The notes beneath the pieces are model-generated. The model was not told the DNA's origin. It searched no databases and saw only the letters and a list, made by a program, of their open reading frames with translations. From assembly GCA_038396625.1 (NCBI GenBank), contig CP121688.1:434001-498000 (forward strand): a stretch of DNA of 64,000 nt, read 5' to 3'. The translations under genes and the position numbers were made by a program. Origin of the DNA: G038396625 sp038396625 (GTDB lineage: Bacteria > Bacillota > Clostridia > Peptostreptococcales > Thermotaleaceae). How positions within the stretch are numbered: the first letter of the stretch is position 1; every line of letters starts with the position of its first letter. Shown piece after piece: positions 35,016 to 44,171 of the stretch.

Positions 35016-35801
35016 GTGAAAAATAAAATCATTGTGGTTACAGCAAGCTTTATTCTTGCATTTTTCATGATGTCGGGAGGATACGGATTATGGCAAAAAA
35101 AGCTAGTAATAAGAGGAAATATAGAAGTTGTTGAACCTAAACCTCAAGATCTAATCGTACAAGCATCAATGGGTTCCGAGACCAATGGATTAAATGAAAG
35201 TTTAAATGAAAAAAAGGATCCAACTGTCAAAAGTCAAGAAATATTGCAAGGCACAGAAAATGTAATCAATGATGAAAATAGTCCAACGAATAACGCCCAA
35301 AGTCAAGAGAAAACTTCCAAAGACAACCAGGGGAATATCATCGATGGTTCACAAAACCTTACCAAAGTAGAGAACTCAAGTCAGGATAAAGAAGGTACAA
35401 GTGAATATGTAAAAAGTGGGCTAGAAAACGTCAGTGAGGATAAAAAGAACCCTCTGGAAATGGCTAATGACAAGAGCAGTGAAAGCGACATAGATCATCA
35501 TGAAAATACAGAAGACCCTGTGAATAATTCAGCTGAAGGTGAGGATGAAAGCACAGAAAATGATGGAGAAAGAAAAGAGACTGCAAATGATACGAAGGAT
35601 GAAGAGAGTGCCTCAGAAAGTGCAAATGATTCTAAAAATGAAGGAAATAGTGCAGACAATTCTAGTGACAGTCAAGGAAGCGCTTCAGAAAATACAAATG
35701 ATGATAACGGTGGAGAAAATAGTGAAGAAAGTGCTAGCGATAGTGGAGAAAAAGCGACAGAAAGCTCAGATGATAAAAGCGATGGAAGTGATCAAGAATA
35801 A
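35016..35801 (+). CDS. Exported protein with acidic Ser/Asn/Asp/Glu-rich low-complexity tail
   Basis: 261 aa, start GTG 35016 behind GAAGGGAGGA. A SipW-style signal region (IILAFFMM-like helix, then SGGYGLWQKKLVIRG) is followed by about 210 residues of strongly acidic, low-complexity sequence (repeats such as SASESANDSKNEGNSAD), which should be unfolded and secreted. It has no recognisable domain. The preceding gene shares the signal type and a SipW-like peptidase follows 17 bp later, so these three form a unit. Plausible roles are a wall-spacer, a matrix glue or calcium-binding polymer; none is shown. The repetitive composition makes short out-of-frame ORFs here meaningless. Confidence 0.65.
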   Translation: MKNKIIVVTASFILAFFMMSGGYGLWQKKLVIRGNIEVVEPKPQDLIVQASMGSETNGLNESLNEKKDPTVKSQEILQGTENVINDENSPTNNAQSQEKTSKDNQGNIIDGSQNLTKVENSSQDKEGTSEYVKSGLENVSEDKKNPLEMANDKSSESDIDHHENTEDPVNNSAEGEDESTENDGERKETANDTKDEESASESANDSKNEGNSADNSSDSQGSASENTNDDNGGENSEESASDSGEKATESSDDKSDGSDQE

Positions 35802-35818
35802 ATGATATGGAGGAGCAG

Positions 35819-37021
35819 ATGATAAGGAGAGAAAAATTTTTACCTACAAGATCATCAAAAGCCCGATGCATTTTTGTGATTGGGCTTATGATTTGTTTAT
35901 ATTTGTTTGAAAGTTCGTCGATTGCTTCTTTACTAGGTAGACGCATTTTCAATTATATTGTAAAACCTATGCTATGGTTAGGATTGGCCTATATTATTTG
36001 GTTATTTCCTAAAGCGCGGACAAAAGGACAATTGAAATTAAAAAATTTATTAAATTGGTGGGCATTTAATTTTGGTGTTATATATATTATCGTTTTTGTT
36101 CTTGCAGGGGTGGTAGATGGATTTGGGAAGAGCCCGTATAGTCATGCGCCTTTAGATATAATGATCAATATTTTATTTGTAGGGGCCATACTGGTAGGAA
36201 GGGAGATGGCAAGAAGTTATCTCGTAAATAATCTAACAGAAGATGAAAATTTTATTCTATTTGTCATGGTTGCTTTATTCATGACTGGGATCAGTATGTC
36301 TTTTCATAAATTTAACAATATAAAGGATTATGTTGAAATTACTAAGTTTGTTGCACAATATGTTGCCCCAGAATTTGCTCAAAATCTATTAGCTACTTAT
36401 TTGGTTTTTTTAGGAGGGCCATTATCAGCAATTATTTATCTGAGTATTGTACAAGGGTTCCAATGGCTATCTCCTATTTTACCGGATTTGCAATGGATTA
36501 CAACGGCATTAATAGGTGTACTAGTTCCTGTTTTTTGCTTGATGGCGATACAAGGCATCTATGTAGATGCCGCCAAGGAACGAAAGGAAAGAGATAAAAA
36601 AGGAGACAGCGTAATAAGCTGGATGATTACAAGTATTCTTTCTATTACAATGATATGGTTTGCTGTAGGCGTATTTCCTACCTATCCATCGGTGATTGCA
36701 ACAGGGAGTATGGAGCCTATGATCAAGCCAGGAGATGTTATACTGGTTAAAAAAATAAATGGAGATGCTGCAAAAATAGGAGATGTTATTCAATTTAAAA
36801 GAGAGGGCATATTGATATCTCATCGGGTCATAGATATCAAAAAAGGCGATCAAGGAACGCGTTATCGTACCAAGGGAGATAATAATTCAGCTGCAGACAC
36901 AGTACTGGTGAATCCAGAGGAAATTAAAGGAAAAGTAATCTATGTGGTGCCGAACTTAGGCTGGCCAACTCTATTGATCAAAAGTAAAGAAAACATTCCT
37001 TTAGAGGAAATTCAGTTTTAA
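35819..37021 (+). CDS. SipW-type signal peptidase I with N-terminal membrane domain
   Basis: 400 aa from ATG 35819, 5 nt after GGAGGAG; an ATG at 35807 is poorly placed. About eight membrane helices (residues about 15-275) precede the peptidase domain (about 285-400): nucleophile Ser in VIATGSMEPMI, and SHRV where bacterial type I enzymes have the general-base Lys, i.e. the Ser/His arrangement of the ER/SipW class. C-terminal IPLEEIQF ends the domain. The extended membrane region is unusual for SipW and suggests additional membrane interactions. Its likely clients are the two upstream exported proteins. A terminator follows. Confidence 0.88.
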   Translation: MIRREKFLPTRSSKARCIFVIGLMICLYLFESSSIASLLGRRIFNYIVKPMLWLGLAYIIWLFPKARTKGQLKLKNLLNWWAFNFGVIYIIVFVLAGVVDGFGKSPYSHAPLDIMINILFVGAILVGREMARSYLVNNLTEDENFILFVMVALFMTGISMSFHKFNNIKDYVEITKFVAQYVAPEFAQNLLATYLVFLGGPLSAIIYLSIVQGFQWLSPILPDLQWITTALIGVLVPVFCLMAIQGIYVDAAKERKERDKKGDSVISWMITSILSITMIWFAVGVFPTYPSVIATGSMEPMIKPGDVILVKKINGDAAKIGDVIQFKREGILISHRVIDIKKGDQGTRYRTKGDNNSAADTVLVNPEEIKGKVIYVVPNLGWPTLLIKSKENIPLEEIQF

Positions 37022-37050
37022 ATGGCAGGGGTGTATACCCTGCCATTTTT
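37021..37050 (+). terminator. Terminator after the SipW-type gene
   Basis: Stem AATGGCAGGG / CCCTGCCATT with GTGTATA loop and T5. Closes the riboswitch-led unit. Confidence 0.88.
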
Positions 37051-37268
37051 GGATAGTAAAGCGCTTGTTTTAGCAGTGAAAAGAAAAAAGGGGCAGTATA
37101 TTTTATTGATAGGGTACAAAAAGAGTAGGAATAGTATCTATTTGTATCAGAAATAAGCACACAAAAATAGGAAGAAAGATTACATTTTTGAAGGGCGTAA
37201 AAAAAAAGAAAAAAACCTATAATGATAAATTCACGATTATCTGTAAATTATTAGGATACCATAAAGCA

Positions 37269-37313
37269 CATAAAAAATAAAAGGCGAAAATTTACGTCTT
37301 TTATTTTTTATGT
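37269..37313. repeat. Inverted repeat in the gap before ispE
   Basis: Arms CATAAAAAATAAAAG / CTTTTATTTTTTATG around a 15-base centre (GCG...CGT). It could be a bidirectional AT-rich terminator. The rest of 37051-37423 shows nothing I can support. Confidence 0.55.
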
Positions 37314-37423
37314 AATGAAAAATAAAATTTGTCCTATTTTTATTTCGCATGATATATTGTATACATCAAAGCAGCAAAACATGATAAAATATAGATAAAG
37401 ACATGTAGCAAGAGGTGAAGTAT

Positions 37424-38284
37424 GTGAAGGACATCAAAGTGCGGGGGAGAGCAAAAATAAATATCTCCTTAGATGTAATAGGAAAAAGAGAAGATGGCTA
37501 TCATGAAGTAAAGATGATTATGCAGCAAATAGACCTATATGATGAAATCCTTATAAGAAAAACAGAAAAAGGGATTGTGCTAGAAACCAATTGTCCATTT
37601 ATTCCAGCGGATGAAGGAAATATTGCTTATAAAGCAGCCAAACTTATGATGGATAGATACCCTACGAATGGGGGAGTATACATCTATATAGATAAAAAGA
37701 TTCCTGTAGCAGCAGGACTGGCAGGAGGAAGTACCAATGCAGCGGCGGTGATGATAGGACTTAATAAACTTTGGGGAATCAATGAAGATAAGAAAACACT
37801 GATGGAAGCAGGTGTAGCCTTGGGGGCAGATGTACCCTTTTGTATACTAGGGGGTGCTGCATTGGCTGAGGGTATTGGTGAAAAACTTACACCCATTCAA
37901 GGGTTAAAACAATGGGTCGTACTCTGTAAGCCCAATATTAGTGTGTCTACTGCTGCAGTATATGGAAACCTAGATGCAGCAAATATTCAAGAGCATCCTA
38001 GAACCGATTTGATTTTAGGTGCTTTAAATCAAGAAGATGGACAAACTGTAGCGGACAATCTATGCAATGTATTAGAGCCTGTGACAGAAAAAATGCATCC
38101 GATTATAAAAGATATCAAACGTAAGATGCTAGAGTGCCATGCTATGGGAAGTCTAATGAGTGGCAGTGGACCTACAGTATTTGGTTTGTTTAAAGATTAT
38201 AATAAGGCGAGAAAAGCCTATGAAAACTTAAGCAAGATTTATCATCAAGTATATGTGGTGAAGACCTATAATGGGGAGGAATAA
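37424..38284 (+). CDS. ispE: 4-diphosphocytidyl-2-C-methyl-D-erythritol kinase
   Basis: 286 aa. I prefer GTG 37424 (AGAGGTGA 6 nt upstream) over GTG 37415. Phosphorylates CDP-methylerythritol in the MEP isoprenoid pathway. GHMP-kinase motifs: RGRAKINISLDV at the N-terminus, the phosphate loop AGLAGGSTNAAA (about residue 93) and GSGPTVFG (about 245). The length is normal. The GntR regulator starts 2 nt after its stop, so the two are co-transcribed. In B. subtilis ispE also lies near yabG and veg; here it is 21 kb away. Confidence 0.94.
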   Translation: MKDIKVRGRAKINISLDVIGKREDGYHEVKMIMQQIDLYDEILIRKTEKGIVLETNCPFIPADEGNIAYKAAKLMMDRYPTNGGVYIYIDKKIPVAAGLAGGSTNAAAVMIGLNKLWGINEDKKTLMEAGVALGADVPFCILGGAALAEGIGEKLTPIQGLKQWVVLCKPNISVSTAAVYGNLDAANIQEHPRTDLILGALNQEDGQTVADNLCNVLEPVTEKMHPIIKDIKRKMLECHAMGSLMSGSGPTVFGLFKDYNKARKAYENLSKIYHQVYVVKTYNGEE

Positions 38285-38285
38285 T

Positions 38286-38957
38286 ATGACCATCAATGGA
38301 TTAAAACTAGAAAATTACCAACCACTTCGGGATGTGGTCTTTGAGCATTTACGCAATGCGATTTTAACTGGAGATTTAAAACCTGGTGAACGATTAATGG
38401 AAGTGCAGCTAGCAGAACAGCTAGGGGTGAGCAGAACCCCTGTAAGAGAGGCCATTCGAAAGCTAGAATTAGAAGGGCTTTTGGTGATGGTGGCAAGAAA
38501 GGGCGCTTATGTGGCAGATGTATCAATAAAAGATATTTTGGACGTTTTGGAAGTGAGAAGTGTATTAGAGGGTTTGGCGGCTTCTTTAGCGGCTGAGAGA
38601 ATGACGGAGGAAGAGCTAGAGGAACTGGAGTTAATTTCATATCATTTTAAAAAATATATAGAAAGTGGAAATGTTGAGGGAATGATTGAAAAAGACAGAG
38701 AATTTCATGATCGAATTTTTCGTTCTACCCGTAATCCCAAACTCATGCAAATTGCCCAAGGACTTCAAGAACAGGTCCATAGGTTTCGAACCAGCTATTT
38801 TGCAGAATATAATAAATCAAAAGCCCTATTATCAGAGCATCAAGCAATTTTAGAGGCAATTTCTGATAGAAATGCAGCAAAAGCACAGCAGCTAGCACAA
38901 AATCATATTGAAGAAATGGAAAATACGTTAATTAGTGTTGCGGATAAAAACAAATAA
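38286..38957 (+). CDS. GntR-family (FadR-type) transcriptional regulator
   Basis: 223 aa from ATG 38286 with GGGGAGGA; an in-frame ATG at 38271 falls inside ispE. Winged helix-turn-helix about residues 10-75 (LRNAILTGDLKPGERL, QLAEQLGVSRTPVREAIRKLE) followed by an all-helical FCD domain (about 85-215) with DREFHDRIFRSTRNP, where Asp/His residues usually bind a metal and ligand. Effector and targets unknown. It ends in a strong terminator. Confidence 0.93.
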   Translation: MTINGLKLENYQPLRDVVFEHLRNAILTGDLKPGERLMEVQLAEQLGVSRTPVREAIRKLELEGLLVMVARKGAYVADVSIKDILDVLEVRSVLEGLAASLAAERMTEEELEELELISYHFKKYIESGNVEGMIEKDREFHDRIFRSTRNPKLMQIAQGLQEQVHRFRTSYFAEYNKSKALLSEHQAILEAISDRNAAKAQQLAQNHIEEMENTLISVADKNK

Positions 38958-39020
38958 GATCCATTAGATTTCCACGCAGGCCCAATAATAGGAAGCTTTG
39001 GATTACAATTGCATATCCAT

Positions 39021-39058
39021 ACAAAAAAGGAACAGTTTTTTTACTGTTCCTTTTTTGT
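39021..39058 (+). terminator. Terminator after the GntR gene
   Basis: Fifteen-base perfect arms ACAAAAAAGGAACAG / CTGTTCCTTTTTTGT. Confidence 0.9.
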
Positions 39059-39122
39059 ATAGACTTACCTAAATATGCAAACATTATAGTGTAAATACTT
39101 TCGTTGAAGAAGGTGATATTGT

Positions 39123-39341
39123 TTGAAGCAGTGGATAGCAATGGCTTATGCACAAATGAAAGAGCTTCATAGTATATATGTATTGTTAATGAGTATAGCC
39201 ATAGGACTATATTGTTTACTTGTAGATTATCAAGCACTTAAAAAAAAGAAACTCAAGAAGGAAGCGAAGATCTGCCAATGGATAGGTCTCGTTTATATAG
39301 TCGGTGGAATCGGCTTATATGTAATAATCAAGATATTTTAA
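39123..39341 (+). CDS. Small two-helix membrane protein, CLC_0170-like
   Basis: 72 aa, start TTG 39123 with GAAGGTGAT. Two membrane helices (IYVLLMSIAIGLYCLLV and IGLVYIVGGIGLYVIIKI) with a basic loop (KKKKLKKEAK). Small proteins of this kind (CLC_0170 family) lie beside germinant-receptor operons in Clostridia. It is 79 bp before the gerA-type gene and in the same direction. Function unknown; it may be a membrane partner of the receptor like GerD/GerQ-type accessory proteins. Confidence 0.6.
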   Translation: MKQWIAMAYAQMKELHSIYVLLMSIAIGLYCLLVDYQALKKKKLKKEAKICQWIGLVYIVGGIGLYVIIKIF

Positions 39342-39420
39342 ATGAGAAATAGAGAAAGAATAAAGAGTTTTTACGATGTTTAGAATGGCAAACAATGAAC
39401 CCCACCAAGGAGGAAATACC

Positions 39421-41010
39421 ATGAATTTCTTTGAAGAATTATTTGCAAAGAAAAAAGAGCCACAGCGACCACCTATTCCTGTACAAAAAGATTATCAAGA
39501 GAATATAAATTTAATAAAAGAAACCCTGGTGAACTGTGATGATGTGATTTATCGAGAATTTTATGTGGGTCATAAGCAAAACATGAAATTTGCAGCAATT
39601 TATGCTGAAGGTCTTGTAAATACCACGCTACTGAACGAATATATTTTAAAAAATCTGATGATTTTGGCTCGAATGGCAGAACTAGATGTGCACACCCTAA
39701 GACAAAAAATATATGAGATTATTAAGGATAGTACCCTTTCTGTCAGTGACTTAAAGGAAATTGACGATATGAATATCGCTATAGACATGCTTTTATCAGG
39801 AGATACGGTACTGATCTTAGATAAATGGGATAAAATATTAGTGATTGCTTCTAAGGGATGGCCCACAAGAGGAATTACTGAGCCTAGCACGGAGACTGTC
39901 ATTAGAGGACCTAGTGAAGGTTTTTCCGAAACGTTACGCGTAAATACTACTTTAGTTCGTAGAAGAATCCGAGATCCAAAGTTTAAAATCAAGCAAATGC
40001 AGATTGGACAAAGATCCAAAACCGATATAGCCATTTTATTTATTGAGGAAACGGTAAACAAAGATGTATTAAAAATGGTGAAGGAAAGATTAGATCAAAT
40101 TGACATTGATGCCATTTTAGAAAGTGGATACATAGAGCAGTTAATAGAAGATCAATGGCGCTCGCCTTTTCCACAGATTCAGCATACCCAAAGACCCGAT
40201 GTGGTTTCAGCAGCACTTTATGAAGGACGGATAGCCATTGTTGTAGACAATACACCCTTTGCCCTGGTGGTGCCTTCTACCATCGTTACACTGCTACAGT
40301 CATCAGAAGATTATAATGAACGATTTTTTATCGCATCCGCCATTCGTATGCTAAGATTTTTATCCATGACGGTATCCCTTCTCCTGCCAAGCATGTATAT
40401 TGCCATTACCTCCTATCACCCTGGGATGCTGCCGACAGATCTAGCCCTATATGTAGCAGGAAGTAGAATGAATGTTCCTTTTCCTGCTTTTATCGAAGCT
40501 TTTCTTATGGAGGCAGCCCTAGAACTATTACGGGAGGCAGGGATTCGATTGCCTGGACCCATCGGTGCCACCATAGGGATTGTTGGCGGCTTGGTGCTAG
40601 GACAGGCAGCGGTAGAGGCAGGGATTGTAAGTCCTCTTATGGTAATTGTAGTTGCACTAACAGCTATGGCAGCCTATGCTTCTCCTAGCTACAGTTTAGC
40701 TATATCTTTTCGCTTACTGCGGTTTATACTCATGGGCTTTGCAGGGTTCTTAGGTTTATACGGGGTGATATTGGCAACACTGATGATCTTAATTCATTTA
40801 TGTAATTTAAAGAGCTTCGGCGTACCTTATTTAAGTCCTTTCGTAGGCAGTAGTACGACTTTAAAGGATTTTAAAGATGTTTTTATCAGAGTACCTTTGC
40901 ATATGATGAAAGAGCGGCCCCAGTTTTTGCATAGAAGTGACAGTGATCGCTTAAAACAGATGAGGACAGGCATAAAGATAGAGGAAGGTGATGACGGTGC
41001 ACAGAAATAA
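39421..41010 (+). CDS. Spore germination receptor A subunit (GerA family)
   Basis: 529 aa from ATG 39421 behind AAGGAGGA; the upstream ATG 39376 lies before the ribosome site. N-terminal soluble domain (about residues 40-250; YREFYVGHKQN, DGDTVLILD-like, TRGITEPSTE) then about five membrane helices (LSMTVSLLLPSMYIAITSYHPGMLP, GIVGGLVLGQAAVEAGI) and a short cytoplasmic tail: the GerAA/GerKA layout. Acts in the inner spore membrane as part of a nutrient receptor. First gene of an A-B-C operon whose genes overlap. Germinant specificity cannot be read. Confidence 0.94.
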   Translation: MNFFEELFAKKKEPQRPPIPVQKDYQENINLIKETLVNCDDVIYREFYVGHKQNMKFAAIYAEGLVNTTLLNEYILKNLMILARMAELDVHTLRQKIYEIIKDSTLSVSDLKEIDDMNIAIDMLLSGDTVLILDKWDKILVIASKGWPTRGITEPSTETVIRGPSEGFSETLRVNTTLVRRRIRDPKFKIKQMQIGQRSKTDIAILFIEETVNKDVLKMVKERLDQIDIDAILESGYIEQLIEDQWRSPFPQIQHTQRPDVVSAALYEGRIAIVVDNTPFALVVPSTIVTLLQSSEDYNERFFIASAIRMLRFLSMTVSLLLPSMYIAITSYHPGMLPTDLALYVAGSRMNVPFPAFIEAFLMEAALELLREAGIRLPGPIGATIGIVGGLVLGQAAVEAGIVSPLMVIVVALTAMAAYASPSYSLAISFRLLRFILMGFAGFLGLYGVILATLMILIHLCNLKSFGVPYLSPFVGSSTTLKDFKDVFIRVPLHMMKERPQFLHRSDSDRLKQMRTGIKIEEGDDGAQK

Positions 41011-42103
41011 TGACCAAATTTCAAGCGCCCAGTTGGCAGCCATTCTGTCCGTTACGATAATTGGGATAGGGATTCTGACTTTACCTAGGACCCTTACAGA
41101 AGCGGTGGGACCCGATGGATGGATCGTGGTTGTGGCAGGATCCTTTTCTTCTTTACTTATAGGACTGCTAATCGTAAGTCTGGTAAAGAGATTTCCCAAA
41201 CAAACCATAGTAGAGTTTAGCGCAGATTTAGTAGGGAAGCCCATAGGGACGATGCTCTCCGTTGGATTTTGTGTGTACTTCATCATTTTTTCAGCTATTG
41301 AAGCCAGGGTTTTTGGAGAAATTGCGAAAATGTACCTGTTATTTCGAACACCCATTGAAGTATTAATTATCAGCTTACTGCTCACAGCTGCCTATTTGGT
41401 TAGAAGCGGGATAGAGCCCATCGCAAGGATGGCGCAGATTATATTTCCTATTGCTATTCTGACGGCGCTCATAGTGATACTACCAGTGCTTCCAGATATA
41501 GATTGGTCCAATTTAATGCCCGTCTTTAAAACGCCCATTGTAAAGCTCTTGAAAGCCATACCCATAGCATTTTTTAGTTTTGCAGGTCTGGAAATTATAT
41601 TACTCTTTGGAGCCTATGTCATCGATCCTAAGAAAATGCCAAACAGTATTTATCTAACCATAGGGCTAGTAGCAGCGACATATATCTTTGTGACAATGGT
41701 GGTCGTAGCAAGATTTGGGTTGGTAGAAAGCACCCACATTATTTGGCCTACCTTAGAAATTTTTAAGACCATCGATATACCGGGGGCATTTATCGAAAAT
41801 ATACAGATTTATGTAATCAGTATTTGGATTCTTTCTGTATTTATGACTTTGGTAGCTTTTTATTTTGGTGCCAGTTTGACCTTAAGTCGTATCTTAAAAT
41901 CCAAGGAGCAGAATTATTTTGTATTGCCCCTGCTTTTAATCATTTATTTTATAGCATTGGTCCCTGATAATTTAGGGCAGGTAACGGATTATATGGAGTT
42001 GTTTTCCAATTATGGAGGGACGCTTTATATTCTCGTAATCCCCATTGTGTTTTGGGGAATCAGTACATTTAAAAAGAAGCAAGGAGGGAAAAAAGGTGCT
42101 TAA
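40997..42103 (+). CDS. Spore germination receptor B subunit (GerB family permease)
   Basis: About 368 aa. GTG 40997 is 8 nt after GAGGAAGG; ATG 40991 and GTG 40988 are in-frame alternatives. It overlaps the A gene by 14 bp. Ten or so membrane helices of the amino acid-polyamine transporter type with the family opening SAQLAAILSVTIIGIGILTLPR and GPDGW. GerB subunits form the membrane channel or ligand-binding part of the receptor. It overlaps the C gene by 8 bp. Confidence 0.94.
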   Translation: MHRNNDQISSAQLAAILSVTIIGIGILTLPRTLTEAVGPDGWIVVVAGSFSSLLIGLLIVSLVKRFPKQTIVEFSADLVGKPIGTMLSVGFCVYFIIFSAIEARVFGEIAKMYLLFRTPIEVLIISLLLTAAYLVRSGIEPIARMAQIIFPIAILTALIVILPVLPDIDWSNLMPVFKTPIVKLLKAIPIAFFSFAGLEIILLFGAYVIDPKKMPNSIYLTIGLVAATYIFVTMVVVARFGLVESTHIIWPTLEIFKTIDIPGAFIENIQIYVISIWILSVFMTLVAFYFGASLTLSRILKSKEQNYFVLPLLLIIYFIALVPDNLGQVTDYMELFSNYGGTLYILVIPIVFWGISTFKKKQGGKKGA

Positions 42104-43274
42104 ATGGAAACCCTGTCTTCTGATACTAATGAGTGTAATATTGATAACAGGCTGTTGGGATAAGGTAGAGATTGATAAGCGTGCTTTTGTTGTAGCAATG
42201 GCAATTGATAAATTTGAAGCACCGAAAGAAAAAGAGAAACAGGAAAAGGGAAAACCCCAGAAACCCTCAGATACTGCGAGAAACAGATACACCATTACCT
42301 ATGCTTTTCCCAATACGGCAACCCTTGCAGGCAAGGGAGAGGGAGGAGAACCAAAGTTTGTATATGCTGCCACAGGTCTAGATATATTTAATATTGAAAG
42401 ATCGATTCGTATGCGATTGGCCCCTAGTTTGGCATTTGGGCATACAAAGGTGATTGTGGTTGGTGATGATTTAGCAAAGGACGAAAAGCTCATGCGAGAG
42501 ACGTTGGATATCGTTGAAAGAATCCCCCAAGTGGGGAGAAAACTAAATTTTCTTGTTACATCGGGAAAGGCACAGGACATTTTAAAGACGTCTCCAACGG
42601 TGGACCCTCAGATAGGAATTTTCATTAGAGATTTAATGGATCAATCCAAAAGAATTACAGCAAGAATCCCAGATGCAGATTTAGGTTATATCCTCAGAAG
42701 TCTCCATGAAAGCAAGGTAGCCATTGCACCTAGGGTATTATCTACAGAGGATGGTGTGATTGTAGCAGGAGCTGCTGTTTTAAAAGATTATAAAAGAGTA
42801 GGGTGGTTAGGGGAGATTGAGACTAAGGCACTGATGTTTATGATGGATAAGCTCAACAGCACAGAGGTTACGGTGAAGATCGATGAAATTCTCATTCCCT
42901 GTGAAATTACGGATTCAGAAACAAAAATGAAAGTATTTGAAGAAGAGGGTACCATCTATACTCGTTTTGAAATAACAGGAGAAGGAGATGTGAATCAACA
43001 TCTGTTTGGTGTCATCAATCAGCCCTTGGACAACGAATATCTTCAAAGTATAGAAAAAGAATTGAATACAAAAATTAAACAATTTATCACATCAACTCAT
43101 AAAAAAATTCAAAAAGATTTTGGAACAGATTTAGTACAGGCAGGAGAGTATCTGCGCAAACATGAACCCAAGCTATGGGAAAAAGTAAGAGAGGATTGGG
43201 AAGAGATCTATCCTGAGACAGAGGTACAGGTAAGTGTAGACATAAAAATAAGAAGAGTAGGTGTTACACAGTAA
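42096..43274 (+). CDS. Spore germination receptor C subunit (Ger(x)C lipoprotein)
   Basis: 392 aa from GTG 42096 after AGGAGGG; the longer frame from 42045 lies inside the B gene. Lipoprotein signal with lipobox near VILITGCWDKVEI (Cys about residue 17). The motifs WDKVEIDKRAFVVAMAIDKF and three-domain GerC body match the family. Anchored to the outer face of the inner spore membrane, completing an A-B-C receptor. Ends before a hairpin that also overlaps the spoIIR start. Confidence 0.93.
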   Translation: MLKWKPCLLILMSVILITGCWDKVEIDKRAFVVAMAIDKFEAPKEKEKQEKGKPQKPSDTARNRYTITYAFPNTATLAGKGEGGEPKFVYAATGLDIFNIERSIRMRLAPSLAFGHTKVIVVGDDLAKDEKLMRETLDIVERIPQVGRKLNFLVTSGKAQDILKTSPTVDPQIGIFIRDLMDQSKRITARIPDADLGYILRSLHESKVAIAPRVLSTEDGVIVAGAAVLKDYKRVGWLGEIETKALMFMMDKLNSTEVTVKIDEILIPCEITDSETKMKVFEEEGTIYTRFEITGEGDVNQHLFGVINQPLDNEYLQSIEKELNTKIKQFITSTHKKIQKDFGTDLVQAGEYLRKHEPKLWEKVREDWEEIYPETEVQVSVDIKIRRVGVTQ

Positions 43275-43322
43275 TAAGAAATCCCCATAAGTTTCCAAGG
43301 GAAAAAATATATAAATGTGTTT

Positions 43323-43386
43323 AAAAATTCCCCCATTTGCTAATACTGAAAAGAGAATAAATCATTAGCAAGAGGGGGAATTTTTA
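43323..43386 (+). promoter_or_regulatory. Hairpin overlapping the spoIIR ribosome binding site
   Basis: Arms AAATTCCCCC..TGCTAAT and ATTAGCA..GGGGGAATTT pair with a 3-base bulge each side and a 19-base loop. The right arm contains the GGGGGA that serves as the ribosome site of spoIIR (ATG 43386). It may be the terminator of the ger operon, a translation-blocking structure, or both. Confidence 0.65.
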
Positions 43387-44081
43387 TGGAGAATAATTTT
43401 AAAATCATCCATTTAGGCAAAGTAAAAAAGAGATGTATTATAGGACTGATATTGATAGGAATGATGACTATTGGTTTTTATGGATGGACAAAGGATATTT
43501 ATAAAAACCAGAAAAGCTATAAAGAACAATTGATTCGCTTTCATGTGCTTGCCAACAGTGACAAACCTGAAGATCAAGCTTTAAAGCTGCAGGTGCGCGA
43601 TCGAATTATCAAAGAAATGAATCCCAAGTTTGCGCAATCTAAGAGTTTGGACGAAACAAGGGAGATTATTGAGAACAATATAGGCCATATCGAAAAGATT
43701 GCTTTAGAAGAGATTCAAAAAAGCAATTACTCCTATGATGTAAAAGCTTCCTTAGGTGCCAGCAATTTTCCTACGAAAAACTATGGGAGCGTTACGCTAC
43801 CTGCGGGCAGCTATGAAGCACTCAGGGTAGTGATTGGAAAGGGAGAAGGCGCCAATTGGTGGTGTGTATTGTTCCCTCCATTATGCTTTATTGATATGAA
43901 GAACGGATTAACCGATGAAGAAACGAAAAATGAATTGATGAATGTATTAACAGAAGAGGAATTTCAAATGATTAGCACCGCCAGCAGCGAGGACAAATTG
44001 CCCATTAAATTAAAATTCAAGGTAGTAGAAATCATTGAGCATGCCAAGTTGAATATTGAAAAGGTTGTGGGGATGAAATAA
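43386..44081 (+). CDS. spoIIR: Stage II sporulation protein R
   Basis: 231 aa, start ATG 43386 after GAGGGGGAA. N-terminal membrane helix (about residues 17-35), then the SpoIIR signature IRFHVLANSDKPEDQALKLQ, RDRI and NWWCVLFPPLCF. Secreted from the forespore into the intermembrane space, it triggers SpoIIGA to process pro-sigma-E in the mother cell. In B. subtilis it is sigma-F-dependent. It is relevant to this window because sigma-E or sigma-K expression would be expected to drive the excisions at 6.5-15 kb. Confidence 0.94.
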   Translation: MENNFKIIHLGKVKKRCIIGLILIGMMTIGFYGWTKDIYKNQKSYKEQLIRFHVLANSDKPEDQALKLQVRDRIIKEMNPKFAQSKSLDETREIIENNIGHIEKIALEEIQKSNYSYDVKASLGASNFPTKNYGSVTLPAGSYEALRVVIGKGEGANWWCVLFPPLCFIDMKNGLTDEETKNELMNVLTEEEFQMISTASSEDKLPIKLKFKVVEIIEHAKLNIEKVVGMK

Positions 44082-44143
44082 GGGGTTAGTTGTGAAACCT
44101 TTTAAAAATCATGGTACATACACAATTGTTATGAAATGCATCA

Positions 44144-44171
44144 AGGGGAGAAAAAACTCTCCTCTTTTTTA
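44144..44171 (+). terminator. Terminator after spoIIR
   Basis: Stem AAGGGGAGA / TCTCCTCTT around AAAAAC with T6. The following gap to sleB (44172-44425) contains at 44382-44399 CTAACTGCTAAC units of the TTAG-type repeat, and nothing else recognised. Confidence 0.8.

Noticed and set aside
35539..35805. 88-aa basic ORF inside the acidic low-complexity gene
   Set aside because: It is a +1-frame reading of GAA/GAT/AGT-rich repeats, a product of composition.
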